A DNA stretch of 34,726 nucleotides, taken from positions 1 through 34,726 of the forward strand of contig CAZFXZ010000003.1 in assembly GCA_964523165.1 (NCBI GenBank), in the 5' to 3' direction. The notes under the pieces were generated by a model, which saw nothing but the letters and a program-made list of their open reading frames with translations, was not told the origin of the DNA and made no database searches. Numbering within the stretch: the first letter of the stretch is position 1; the number at the start of each line of letters is the position of its first letter. Made by a program: the position numbers and the translations under genes. Positions 1-8,289 of this stretch are shown here, piece after piece. This DNA is from CAZFXZ01 sp964523165. GTDB lineage: Bacteria; Patescibacteriota; Patescibacteriia; JACRDY01.

Positions 1-867
1 TAGCCGGTGTTTTTTGATCAGTTTTTTTATCACCGGGATGATGGTTTTTAGTTCGAGGTTTTCGTAATCTTTTTTCCGTAAAATGATCTTTAGATTTTGG
101 CCGCCAGCCAACATTTTGCCGACCGCACCATGTCGACCAAAATGACAAGTGGCGATTAGGTCAGCCAGGCCGGCCGGCGTACTGACAAAAGTTTGCGGCC
201 GACAACCCAGAGTTTGTAAAATGGTTTTTATCTCAGCGTTGATATTTTTTAATAATATTTTTTCGTCAATCTTATTTTTGGCTGACAGATAACAAAAAGC
301 CGTGGCGTAAAGTTGTTTCAAAACTCCCGACCATTCCACGCCGGCCACGTCGGTACTGTGTTGCAGTGTCAGATAGGGCGGGAAATTTAATAACGGTTTT
401 AGAGAGGTAAAAGATTTTTTGTCAGTAGCCAAGACGGCCGAGAATTTTTTGGCTAAAGTTTTATTTTTGGCCAAATTACCGACCAGCTGACTGGCAATAT
501 TCGGGCCGGCCAAAACGGCATAAGCAGTTGACCGTGGCAATTTTGCCCGTTGGCTGACGGCCTGACCACTGATCAGGCCCTTGGCGGCGTTGACGAAAAA
601 TTTTGGCTGGGCGGCACGAATGGCCGGCAAATAAGCTGGTAAAAATTTGCTCGGTAAAGCATTGACCACAATATCGCTATTTTTTAAAACCGCTTTTAAG
701 TTTTTACTTAACAAAACATTGTTGGGTAGTTTTCTGGCCGGACTAAATTTTTCCCAGACTTTAATGGTGATGTTTTTGTCAGCCCGATATTTTTTGGTCC
801 ACAATAAAACTAGGGCGCTGCCAAAGTCTCCGGCACCCAAAATAGCCAGCGTGGTTTTTTTGGCCAT
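1..867 (-). CDS. gpsA: NAD(P)H-dependent glycerol-3-phosphate dehydrogenase-like protein (3' end cut off)
   Basis: The minus-strand reading frame is open from ATG at 867 to the window edge (289 codons, no stop seen). The N-terminus has a Rossmann nucleotide-binding loop, ILGAGDFGSAL (about residues 9-19). Next come VLAGPNIASQL, matching the GpsA substrate-binding segment; GVEWSGVLKQLYATAFC, matching the family's GVELGGALKN helix that carries the catalytic lysine; and TPAGLADLIATC, matching the GLGDL motif. The family makes sn-glycerol-3-phosphate from dihydroxyacetone phosphate for phospholipid synthesis. The sequence is divergent (GDFGS in place of GSWGT), so substrate identity is inferred. 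It starts 4 bp downstream of the pbp gene end on the same strand and is probably co-transcribed with it. Confidence 0.75.
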   Translation of the reverse strand, partial: MAKKTTLAILGAGDFGSALVLLWTKKYRADKNITIKVWEKFSPARKLPNNVLLSKNLKAVLKNSDIVVNALPSKFLPAYLPAIRAAQPKFFVNAAKGLISGQAVSQRAKLPRSTAYAVLAGPNIASQLVGNLAKNKTLAKKFSAVLATDKKSFTSLKPLLNFPPYLTLQHSTDVAGVEWSGVLKQLYATAFCYLSAKNKIDEKILLKNINAEIKTILQTLGCRPQTFVSTPAGLADLIATCHFGRHGAVGKMLAGGQNLKIILRKKDYENLELKTIIPVIKKLIKKHRL

Positions 868-870
868 AGT

Positions 871-3444
871 TTAGTTGAACAAAAAGTTTACTTCGATTGT
901 TTGTTCGGCGCTGTTGCCGACGTCGTCAAAAGCTTTGGCGGTGAGCTGGTGAAAGCCATTAGTTTTGTCGACCAAGGAAATATTGAGACTAAAAGGTGCC
1001 GAGGTGGCGGTGCCCAGCGGACTACCGTCGAGCCAATATTCGACTCGCGTCAAACCGCGATTAGCCGAAGCCGTCACGGTCGCGTTTATAGAGTTGCTGT
1101 TGATGGTCTGGCCGTGGCTGGGAGAGGTGATGGTGATATTGGGTTTGTTGTCGGGAGTGTGAACGTCATCGTATTCTGTTGGGATAGGGTCGTTGCTCTC
1201 GACTAAGCCTTTTTTGGCTACCCATTTTCGGATGCCTTCTTCCCAAGTCCCAAACTGCGGATCAACCAACGGATTTTTGGGCGCTGGTCCGCGCGGATCG
1301 TCTTTATCGACGTAGTACAAAATCGTATGATGTTGAGAAAAGACACGCTCTTCGACGTAGTCGGGCGGTGTTAGCTCGGTGGCCAATTTGCCCGAAGCCT
1401 TGTCGATCTTAATTGGTGCAATGCCGGCAATTTCGCCGCGCAAAACCGGTTTGGTCGCGTCGTTAGCCGGCGGAGCGTTGAAGTATTCGACTGGTTTGTC
1501 AGCCAAAACTTCTTTCATAAATTGATTCCAGATCGGCGCGGCCACCACACTGCCATCGGCGCCGCGTTTCATGGCCGCATTGTCGCTGTTGCCGACCCAG
1601 ACTCCCGTAGCTAAGCTGGGCGTATAGCCCATCGTCCAAGCGTCGTGATAATCGTTGGTCGTGCCGGTTTTGGCGGCCACTGGTCGGCTGCCCAACGTTA
1701 AATAATTATTTTCACCAAAGATATAAGCTCGAGCGGCGTTGTCTGATAGCACGCTAGAAGTTAGGCGAAAAATTTCCGGTGATAAAACTTTTTTGGTTTC
1801 GACTTTTTCTCGTTCAAATAAAACCTTGCCGTTGGCGTCTTGGACTTTCAAAATCGCGACGGGCGGATGATATTCGCCTTCTTGGGCCATGGTCGCAAAA
1901 GCCGCTGTGTGTTCCAAAAGTTTTACTTCACCGCCACCCAAAACTAGAGACAGGCCAAAACGGCTGCGGTCTTTTAATGTCGTGTAGCCCAAGTCTTCAG
2001 CTAATTTTAAAGTATAATCAATGCCGGCTAAATATAATGTTTTGACGGCCGGAATGTTGAGTGAGCCAGCTAAGGCACTGCGCATGCTTACAGGACCGTG
2101 TTCACCGCCATCATAGTTGTGAGGGACGTAGTCCTGCATGTCCGTTTTGAAAACAGTTTCGACGTCATATAGAGTTGTTTCTGGCGTGTAGCCTTTAGAA
2201 AAAGCCGCCGTGTAAACCAAGGGTTTAAATGATGAACCGGGCTGGCGCGGTCGCAAGGCGACGTTGACCTGACCGTCGATATCTTCGTTGAAAAAATCAG
2301 CCGAACCAACCATAGCCATAATGTCGCCGGTCTTAGTGTCCAAAGAAACTAGGGCGGCATTACCGGCGTTGTATTTATCTTTATTATTTTGCCAATGATC
2401 AGCCACCGATTTTTCCGCCGCTTTTTGATAATCGACATCTAGTGTGGTCGTCACGCGCAATCCGCCTTCTTCGACAAAAGTTTCGCCGTATTGCTCAGCT
2501 AATAACTCGCGCACATACATGACAAAATGTGGCGCGATTAAACTTTCTTCTTTGGGTTTGAATTTTATCTCTTCGGCTTTGGCGGCGGCGGCTTGGTCTT
2601 TGCTAATATGATCAAATTTTACCAAACGATCCAAAATCCATTCTTGCCTGGCTTTTAATTCGTCGAGATGACTACCGTAGGGTGAAAAATAAGTTGGACG
2701 TTGTGGAATACCGGCCAACATTGCCGCTTCGGCTAGAGTTAAGTCTTTGGCTGATTTATCGAAAAAAGTTTGGGCGGCGGCTTCGATGCCGTAAACCACC
2801 GAGCCGTAGGGAATTTCGTTGAAATAAAGTTGTAAAATTTCGTCTTTGGCGAATTTCTTTTCGATCCGATAGGCTAAAATCAATTCTTTAAACTTGCGAA
2901 TGATGCTCCGTTCGTTGGTCAAGATAGCGTTTTTGACAAATTGTTGAGTGATGGTGCTGCCGCCCCGTTGTGGCCCGATGCCGATAGTGGCAAATCCGGC
3001 CTTGACGATACCACCAACGTCAAAACCTGAGTGGTTGTAAAAATTATCATCTTCGGCCACAATGCTGGCCCATTTAACATAGTCGGGCAAATCTTGAAGC
3101 TTGATCAGCTTGCGATTGATGTCGCCGTGTATTTGATACAAAACAGTTTCTTCTTTGCGATCCAAAATGGTTGTGCTTTGCTCGATGTTTCTTTCCAAAA
3201 GTTTTTGTGGGTCGGGCAAAAGACGTGATGTCCAAGCGTATAAAATCACCAAGCCAAAAAAGCCCACCACGGCCAAAATTAGGCCGGCAGAAATGGCGTA
3301 GTTGGTTAGCAGCTTGATTTGTTCACGACGATTGTGTTGCTGGTATGACAAACGACTAATTTTCCAACGACGTTTTTTGCCCAAACGACTGGGTTTGTCC
3401 AAGTCGTTGTGGGACTGAATGCGATTGAGTTGATTTAAAGGCAT
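871..3444 (-). CDS. Class A penicillin-binding protein (bifunctional transglycosylase/transpeptidase)
   Basis: An 857-residue peptidoglycan synthase. A basic cytoplasmic tail is followed by one membrane segment (about 49-71), then a GT51 transglycosylase domain with EDDNFYNHSGFD (catalytic Glu about 131), GGSTITQQ (about 161-168) and a KFKELILAYRIE-type motif. The transpeptidase domain has SSFK (Ser404, Lys407), SLN (461-463) and KTGTT (592-596). About 90 C-terminal residues form an Ig-like or Big-type domain (ITSPSHGQTI...VEYWLDG...AFDDVGNSAEQTIEVNF), presumably outside the cell and contacting wall or surface polymers. The family polymerises lipid II and cross-links the stem peptides. All catalytic motifs are present, so it should be active. 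No SD precedes ATG 3444; the likely promoter gives a leader of only about 12 nt. Confidence 0.95.
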   Translation of the reverse strand: MPLNQLNRIQSHNDLDKPSRLGKKRRWKISRLSYQQHNRREQIKLLTNYAISAGLILAVVGFFGLVILYAWTSRLLPDPQKLLERNIEQSTTILDRKEETVLYQIHGDINRKLIKLQDLPDYVKWASIVAEDDNFYNHSGFDVGGIVKAGFATIGIGPQRGGSTITQQFVKNAILTNERSIIRKFKELILAYRIEKKFAKDEILQLYFNEIPYGSVVYGIEAAAQTFFDKSAKDLTLAEAAMLAGIPQRPTYFSPYGSHLDELKARQEWILDRLVKFDHISKDQAAAAKAEEIKFKPKEESLIAPHFVMYVRELLAEQYGETFVEEGGLRVTTTLDVDYQKAAEKSVADHWQNNKDKYNAGNAALVSLDTKTGDIMAMVGSADFFNEDIDGQVNVALRPRQPGSSFKPLVYTAAFSKGYTPETTLYDVETVFKTDMQDYVPHNYDGGEHGPVSMRSALAGSLNIPAVKTLYLAGIDYTLKLAEDLGYTTLKDRSRFGLSLVLGGGEVKLLEHTAAFATMAQEGEYHPPVAILKVQDANGKVLFEREKVETKKVLSPEIFRLTSSVLSDNAARAYIFGENNYLTLGSRPVAAKTGTTNDYHDAWTMGYTPSLATGVWVGNSDNAAMKRGADGSVVAAPIWNQFMKEVLADKPVEYFNAPPANDATKPVLRGEIAGIAPIKIDKASGKLATELTPPDYVEERVFSQHHTILYYVDKDDPRGPAPKNPLVDPQFGTWEEGIRKWVAKKGLVESNDPIPTEYDDVHTPDNKPNITITSPSHGQTINSNSINATVTASANRGLTRVEYWLDGSPLGTATSAPFSLNISLVDKTNGFHQLTAKAFDDVGNSAEQTIEVNFLFN

Positions 3445-3462
3445 AAAGGCTTAACTTTGCTA

Positions 3463-3491
3463 ATTATAATGGAAAAGCCCCTTGACAACAA
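3463..3491 (-). promoter_or_regulatory. Promoter of the class A PBP gene
   Basis: Minus-strand TTGTTG (3491-3486), 17 bp spacer, TATAAT (3468-3463). The ATG at 3444 lies 18 bp past the -10 box, so the leader would be about 12 nt. The -35 box overlaps the plus-strand TTGACA at 3482-3487 of the divergent gene. Confidence 0.6.
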
Positions 3492-3509
3492 GTCGCAATG
3501 TTTTATACT
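3482..3509 (+). promoter_or_regulatory. Sigma70-type promoter of the 3535 orphan gene
   Basis: TTGACA (3482-3487), 16 bp spacer, TATACT (3504-3509), close to consensus. The SD GGGAGG (3524-3529) and the ATG (3535) follow at the expected spacing. Its -35 overlaps that of the divergent PBP promoter, so the two polymerases probably exclude each other. Confidence 0.75.
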
Positions 3510-3534
3510 GCGGCTATCTTTTTGGGAGGCTGAC

Positions 3535-4068
3535 ATGCACACGCACACGCCGGAAGCTCGTCGGGCCAAGCTTTTGGGGGATATCGACAGGTCGGTTTTG
3601 CCTGAAGGTGAAAAAACCGCCCTGAAAAATTTCCTGACATCTTGGGATCTGGCCAGCGCTCAGGATGCCGCCAACAAACTATTTTCCTATCTGGTTGTTT
3701 GGCTGGCTGGTTGGTCGTTCGTCGATCAAGACGACATGAAAGCGATCCGTCGACAAACGGTCCGAGTTCGCGAGGCGAAAATCAAAAAAACTCGTCATCG
3801 CACGAGTCAAAAAAATGTCCTGAGACCACATCTGCTGGCTCGGGCCGTTGGTCGGACGATGTGGTACACTTTGCGAGCCATCACCATCAAACGTTTGAGT
3901 GGCTGGACCGGCGAACAAGACACGATTGTCGTTGTCAAAACCGCCGTGGCTCTCAAGGTTTGGGACTATCGTCGCTCCGACAAGTGGCACGACCAAGAAT
4001 GGCTGATCGAGGCCACGGCCGCCTGGCTGCTGGTCTTCGAAGGCATGTTTTACGCTCAGAAATCCTGA
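3535..4068 (+). CDS. Orphan hypothetical protein, basic, 177 aa
   Basis: Not recognised. The start ATG 3535 is chosen because SD GGGAGG lies 5 bp upstream and the promoter at 3482-3509 fits; an upstream in-frame start at 3457 would precede the promoter. The product begins MHTHTPEARRAKLLGDIDRS, has a Trp-rich middle (about 42-62, possibly one short hydrophobic helix around LVVWLAGWSF), then a strongly basic stretch rich in Arg and Lys, and ends in a hydrophobic helix (EATAAWLLVFEGMFY). No catalytic motif is visible. It is a self-contained cassette: own promoter, strong SD and own terminator, like the orphans at 11111, 11709 and 13755. Function unknown. Confidence 0.75.
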   Translation: MHTHTPEARRAKLLGDIDRSVLPEGEKTALKNFLTSWDLASAQDAANKLFSYLVVWLAGWSFVDQDDMKAIRRQTVRVREAKIKKTRHRTSQKNVLRPHLLARAVGRTMWYTLRAITIKRLSGWTGEQDTIVVVKTAVALKVWDYRRSDKWHDQEWLIEATAAWLLVFEGMFYAQKS

Positions 4069-4089
4069 TGTTTTGTCAGGATTTTTTTA
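4061..4089 (+). terminator. Rho-independent terminator of the 3535 gene
   Basis: 8-bp stem AATCCTGA/TCAGGATT (4061-4068 and 4076-4083), 7-nt loop, then a T-run to 4088. It contains the stop codon of the 3535 gene, and its 3' arm and T-run encode the last codons of the convergent ATP-grasp gene. Confidence 0.85.
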
Positions 4090-5014
4090 TTGGCCCAAAC
4101 AGTTGATCTAAAATATCTTGGCCGGGTTGTTGGGCGCGACCAAAATGCGGGAAATGATGTATGCGCAAACCCGGATCGGCGTTGACTTCAATGATCCGAC
4201 CAAAAGATTTTTTTATATCCGGCGAGATGACATCGATACCAACGACGGCTAGGTTTAAAAATTTGGCCACCGCCACGGCCTGAGCTTTGATCCGAGCGGG
4301 GAGTTGATCTGTCACGTCAACGGTCGTGCCGCCAGTGTGTAAATTGGCGGTCTTGCGCAGGTAGATAATCCGGTCTTTGACCGGCCGACTGGTCAAAGTC
4401 AAATGCTGTTCTTTGAGAAATTTTTTAGTCAAAGCGTCTTTGGGGATCTCGACTTTATAAATTAGTTTGGCCTGATTTTTTTGATCAATGAGTTGACTGA
4501 CTGTTTGTTGTCCGTCGCCAACGACATAGGCCGGCAAGCGCAAGATGCTGTAAACTTTTTGATAGTTGATGACCAAAAGGCGATAGTCTCGGCCGACCAG
4601 CATTTTTTCGACCAAAAAACTTTTTTTGTTAATTAGCTTAATGGCTTGACGCAAAGCTTGGGGTGTCGTGATATCAACGCTGATATTTTTACCTTGCTTA
4701 GACGATAATGGTTTGACGACAACGCGACGATGCTGGCGCAAAAATTTTTGCGCTTCGGCTAGGTGGTGGCAATATTTATTGAGGGCTGTCGGGAAGCCTC
4801 CGGCTTTTAGTAAGGCGATGGTGGCATATTTGTTTTTGGCGATCAGAGCTGATGCCGCGCCACTTTGGTCGCTCAAGACTCCGCCTAGGACTAAGCGATT
4901 TTTTTTACCTTGGCTAAACAAATAAAAGTTACCCAGCGGATCGAGACGCTTTATTTTGAGGCCACGGTCTTTAGCCAGTTTGGCCAAAAAGGCTGAATAA
5001 GGATTGCCGGTCAC
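4076..5014 (-). CDS. ATP-grasp ligase, cyanophycin-synthetase-like ATP-grasp type
   Basis: 312 residues, GTG start, 3 bp after the upstream gene's stop, so probably translationally coupled. ATP-grasp features: the lysine segment RRVVVKPLSSKQGKNISV (about 94-111), YVVGDGQQTVSQLI (GDG motif), YLRKTANLHTGGTTVDVTD (close to the LRR.ANLSTGG..D.T segment of cyanophycin synthetase and GshF), VVGIDVISPD, and the metal-binding IIEVNADPGLRIHHFP. The family joins a carboxylate to an amine through an acylphosphate using ATP. The Mur-ligase half of cyanophycin synthetase is absent, so this is a stand-alone ATP-grasp. It is a paralogue of the next gene upstream. Substrate unknown; last gene of the yebC-to-ligase operon. 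Confidence 0.85.
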   Translation of the reverse strand: MTGNPYSAFLAKLAKDRGLKIKRLDPLGNFYLFSQGKKNRLVLGGVLSDQSGAASALIAKNKYATIALLKAGGFPTALNKYCHHLAEAQKFLRQHRRVVVKPLSSKQGKNISVDITTPQALRQAIKLINKKSFLVEKMLVGRDYRLLVINYQKVYSILRLPAYVVGDGQQTVSQLIDQKNQAKLIYKVEIPKDALTKKFLKEQHLTLTSRPVKDRIIYLRKTANLHTGGTTVDVTDQLPARIKAQAVAVAKFLNLAVVGIDVISPDIKKSFGRIIEVNADPGLRIHHFPHFGRAQQPGQDILDQLFGPIKKS

Positions 5015-5017
5015 AAA

Positions 5018-6037
5018 TTATTTTTTCTTAGTTTTGGTTTCCGGGAAAAGCAGATCAATGATGGCGCCGGCGGCATCGCGTTGTTTGCCTTGATAAGGAT
5101 CGTGGTGCATCGAGACCATCGGCGAATCATTGAGTTCGATGATTATATATTGACCACGTTTTGGCGCTTTGGTCACGTCGGTGGTCAAAAAATCAATGCC
5201 AGCATAAGCTAGACCGGGGATGGCTCGGATGGTTTTGACCGCCAATTTTTTTACGGCCGGATGGACAGCGGTGGTCACATCAATACTATCGCCACCGGTA
5301 GACAGATTAGAGTTGCGACGCAAAAAAACAAACTGCCCAACTTGGGGTTTGGACCGCAAAGATAGTTTTTGTTCACGCAGGACGCGCTTGACTTCATCGT
5401 CGACGGTGATGCCGACTAAGGCGTGACCGTGATCAAAACCCCGACGCGGATCGCTATTTTTTATTTTGATCAATTCTTTAATGTTGTGATTACCGTCACC
5501 AATGACGTTGGCTGGTATGCGATGCGTTGCGGCTACAAATTTTTCTCGAGTGGCAAAAATCCGATATTCCAAACCCTTGAACTCTTTTTCCACCAAAAAA
5601 TGAGCATAGCGGGCCGCGACTTGCTTGATGGCCTTGGCTGTTTGCTTGGCGTCGTTAAGCCCAACAAACACCATTTTGCCTTGGATGCCGTCATGAGGTT
5701 TAACGACGACCGGAAAACCGATTTTTTTAGCATAAGCCAAAGCTTGATCGGCTTGACGTCGTCGAAAGGTTTGACCTTGAGCGGTGGCGATGCCATTTTT
5801 TTCCAGCAAGACTTTGGTGGCTTGTTTGTTTTTGGTCAGCCAATAAGCCACCGAGCCGGTTTGGTTGATGCGTTGGCCGACGATCACCTCAAAATGTTTT
5901 TTGTATTGCAGCTCGACCAAACTATGCTTGGCAAAAACGCCGCTGCTAAACATTTTTTTTACTTTGACACCTCGGCGTTCGGCTTCGGCGGCGATCAGAT
6001 AAGTGCTGTAGTGATTAAAATTACTTCTTTTTAGCAT
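5018..6037 (-). CDS. ATP-grasp ligase, cyanophycin-synthetase-like, paralogue of the 4076 gene
   Basis: 339 residues. Motifs: FPVVVKPHDGIQGKMVFVGL (ATP-binding lysine and glycine loop), RIPANVIGDGNHNIKELI, FLRRNSNLSTGGDSIDVT, YAGIDFLTTD and IIELNDSPMVSMHHDP (Glu and Asn for Mg). Residues 1-95 form a divergent pre-ATP-grasp domain (MLKRSNFNHYSTYLIAAEAE...). It overlaps the end of the upstream 6021 ligase by 17 bp. The TGG and GDG motifs and the ELND...HHDP ending match the GshF/CphA ATP-grasp family, which adds amino acids to a peptide carboxylate. Two paralogues side by side suggest sequential additions or different substrates. No signal peptide is seen, so it should act in the cytoplasm. Confidence 0.85.
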   Translation of the reverse strand: MLKRSNFNHYSTYLIAAEAERRGVKVKKMFSSGVFAKHSLVELQYKKHFEVIVGQRINQTGSVAYWLTKNKQATKVLLEKNGIATAQGQTFRRRQADQALAYAKKIGFPVVVKPHDGIQGKMVFVGLNDAKQTAKAIKQVAARYAHFLVEKEFKGLEYRIFATREKFVAATHRIPANVIGDGNHNIKELIKIKNSDPRRGFDHGHALVGITVDDEVKRVLREQKLSLRSKPQVGQFVFLRRNSNLSTGGDSIDVTTAVHPAVKKLAVKTIRAIPGLAYAGIDFLTTDVTKAPKRGQYIIIELNDSPMVSMHHDPYQGKQRDAAGAIIDLLFPETKTKKK

Positions 6038-6872
6038 AAAGTCTGTGCAGGTAATTAATTATTTGGCCGGCCACGTCAATTTTTGTCACAGCCGTTAGTC
6101 TTTTAAATTTGGGACAACGATTTACTTCCAAGACTACCGCTTGGCCGGCCTGATCGACCATGATGTCGACGCCGGAAATGTCAAAACCCATGACTTGATG
6201 AGCGTGTCGAGCTAGGTCGGTGACATTTTTTGGTAAAATCGTTTTGTGGGCTCGATCCGACAATGATAATCCGGGATGTTGGCTCTGGTAGTGTAAACTA
6301 AAACGTCGCAAACCGCCAATTACTTGTGAGCCAACCATAAAGACTCGATAGTAATAATCACCGGCGATAAATTTTTGCCAGACAAAACGTCTTAGAGGTA
6401 GCGGTTTGTTTTTAAGCCAATTTTGCGCGGCTGGCCAATCCGGTAAAATAAAAACATGGCGACCGTGCATACCTTCTATATCTTTAGCCACGATTGGCCA
6501 ACCGATCCGAGAAAGCTTTTTTTGATTACAGTCGGACTGACGGCCAAAATGAATGGTGGTTGGGATGGCAACGTGATGTCGTTTGAGTTTTTGATACATC
6601 GCCAGTTTGTTAAAGCCCGGCCAGCCATCAGTCAGGATTTGGTCGACAATCAGGATTTTGTGGTGACGTAAAAATTTTAAAACGCTGGCGGTCTGGCGAT
6701 CGTGAGGCACGACACCGCGGATCAAGGCCATGTCATAATCCAGAGCAATCTTTTTTAACAAGGCGGTGTCGAGGACAGAAATAATTTTGGCCGTATGTCC
6801 GGCCTGACGAGCGGCCCGGACTAAAAGCTTATTTTCGACTGAAGTTGTCGGACCGACGATGAGAATTTTCAT
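6021..6872 (-). CDS. RimK-like ATP-grasp ligase
   Basis: 283 residues. The N-terminus is a Rossmann-like pre-ATP-grasp domain (MKILIVGPTTSVENKLLVRAAR, IRGVVPHDRQ). The ATP-grasp core follows: WPIVAKDIEGMHGRHVFIL (Lys and Gly-rich loop), VWQKFIAGDYYYRVFMVG, FDISGVDIMVD, and VVLEVNRCPKFKRL (Glu and Asn metal ligands). This is the layout of RimK/LysX-type alpha-L-glutamate ligases, which add Glu or similar residues to a protein or peptide C-terminus or a small-molecule amine. It starts 1 bp after the stop of the ligase-protease fusion gene and overlaps the next ligase by 17 bp, so it is firmly inside the operon. Substrate unknown. Confidence 0.85.
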   Translation of the reverse strand: MKILIVGPTTSVENKLLVRAARQAGHTAKIISVLDTALLKKIALDYDMALIRGVVPHDRQTASVLKFLRHHKILIVDQILTDGWPGFNKLAMYQKLKRHHVAIPTTIHFGRQSDCNQKKLSRIGWPIVAKDIEGMHGRHVFILPDWPAAQNWLKNKPLPLRRFVWQKFIAGDYYYRVFMVGSQVIGGLRRFSLHYQSQHPGLSLSDRAHKTILPKNVTDLARHAHQVMGFDISGVDIMVDQAGQAVVLEVNRCPKFKRLTAVTKIDVAGQIINYLHRLYAKKK

Positions 6873-6873
6873 A

Positions 6874-8289
6874 CTATTTTTTAGTCGGGTCGATGAAAAA
6901 ATATTTCAAGTCTTTGCGGCCGATGATCATCGAGTAATTAAGTTGGGTGCGCTCGGCGATACTGACGACCGATTCGATCTTTTTACCGCCCAAGTTGAAA
7001 GACAAATTGACGGCCGGTCGAATAGTTTGACCGTTGGCCGAATAAACTATTTTGACGCTGGCGATGTCGGGGTTTATCAAGCGCAGTTCGTTGGTTAGCT
7101 GGGCGTCAAAATATTTTACTTCCTCGCGATCAAAATCCACCGGCTTGGGAAAATTGTCAAAGTCGGTTAGAAGTTTTTCGTAACCTAATTTTTTAGCCAA
7201 CTCGCGATCAATTGACGACGAGTCGGCGCCCGTGTCTATTTTGGCATTGACCAAATGTTTTTCGCCGGTTTGCGGATGAAAGATGGCGACTTTTTCGATC
7301 CGACCAATGACTTTGCGACCGGAAATTTCTTGGACTTCTTTTTCGATAACATTGCCAAACAAATCTTTGGCGATCTGAATAGCCTTGTTGTGATTGTTGA
7401 CCTTCAAACCCTCGACGCGCTGTAGGCGTAAATACAGAGGAGCCAAATTGGCGTTTTGGATACTCAGGCCCGGTCGGGCGTTAACTTCCAAAATTACCGG
7501 ACCGTGCTCTTTGTCAAAAGCAATGTCGATGCCGGCAAAACCCAAGCCGACAGCTTGGGCCGCTTCCAAAGCCAAGTGCAAAACGCGATCCCAGTTGGGG
7601 ATTTGCAAACCGCGTAATTTCAAATTAGTCCCGGGCAAAGTTTCGATCGGTCGCTCAAACCATTTGCCCTTGATGACGGCGTTTGTCGTTTGACCGGTGG
7701 CGATATCTAAACCGATACCAATACCACCCTGACTTAAATTGGCTCGGCCGCCGGATTTGCGAGTCGGTAGGCGAAACATGGCCATGATTGGGATGTTGTT
7801 GTAGACGATAACGCGAATATCGGGCAGGCCCTTGTGAGCATAAAGTTTGAAATCAGGATCAAGCTTGAGTCTTTCTTCAAAAAAGGCGACATCAGGTAAA
7901 CTGGCTTTATTAAATTCACCGTCGAGAATGTCTAAGATGTGACGAAACAAATCGTCGCGACTCATTTCTTGTCCGCCCAAACGAACCCAATTACCATTTT
8001 TCTTTTGGCCGTAGGCGATAACAATACCTTCGCCCATCATGCCCAAGGCCGGCTTTAAGACAAAACTTTTGGGCAACTTGTCCCAGTCAAAATTAAACAA
8101 ATCAACACGACGCCTAATGACGGCGATGGTTTTGGGTACCGGGACCTTGGCTTTGATCAAAACTTTTTTAGTCTGAAGTTTGTGGTCGGCAATTTGAATA
8201 GCGTCGGCAAAATTGTTGGGCCGCAAAAACAGCAAACTACGAGCGTTGATGCCCAGCAAGTTATTGCTGGGGTTGAGTTTGTTTAGCAT
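6874..8289 (-). CDS. RimK-type ATP-grasp ligase fused to a retropepsin-like (RimB-type) peptidase
   Basis: 471 residues from ATG 8289; a TTG two codons upstream is possible, and there is no SD. The N-terminal two-thirds is an ATP-grasp of the 'alpha-L-glutamate ligase-like' group: SFVLKPALGMMGEGIVIAYG, DIRVIVYNNIPIMAMFRLPT, GFAGIDIAF, VILEVNARPGLSIQNAN (metal Glu about 268, Asn about 270). The C-terminal 140 residues begin GRKVIGRIEKVAIF and contain AKIDTGADSSSID (DTGAD about 352-356), the aspartyl-protease-like signature of the 'ATP-dependent zinc protease' (RimB) family. In other bacteria the ligase, the protease and a 7TM protein are usually separate adjacent genes; here ligase and peptidase are one chain. 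The pair may add and trim residues on the same substrate. It overlaps the 7TM gene by about 29 bp. Confidence 0.88.
   Translation of the reverse strand: MLNKLNPSNNLLGINARSLLFLRPNNFADAIQIADHKLQTKKVLIKAKVPVPKTIAVIRRRVDLFNFDWDKLPKSFVLKPALGMMGEGIVIAYGQKKNGNWVRLGGQEMSRDDLFRHILDILDGEFNKASLPDVAFFEERLKLDPDFKLYAHKGLPDIRVIVYNNIPIMAMFRLPTRKSGGRANLSQGGIGIGLDIATGQTTNAVIKGKWFERPIETLPGTNLKLRGLQIPNWDRVLHLALEAAQAVGLGFAGIDIAFDKEHGPVILEVNARPGLSIQNANLAPLYLRLQRVEGLKVNNHNKAIQIAKDLFGNVIEKEVQEISGRKVIGRIEKVAIFHPQTGEKHLVNAKIDTGADSSSIDRELAKKLGYEKLLTDFDNFPKPVDFDREEVKYFDAQLTNELRLINPDIASVKIVYSANGQTIRPAVNLSFNLGGKKIESVVSIAERTQLNYSMIIGRKDLKYFFIDPTKK

Noticed and set aside
3642..4106. Overlapping 154-codon ORF in another frame within the 3535 gene
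   Set aside because: It lies within the SD-led gene, has no start signal and reads through the terminator.
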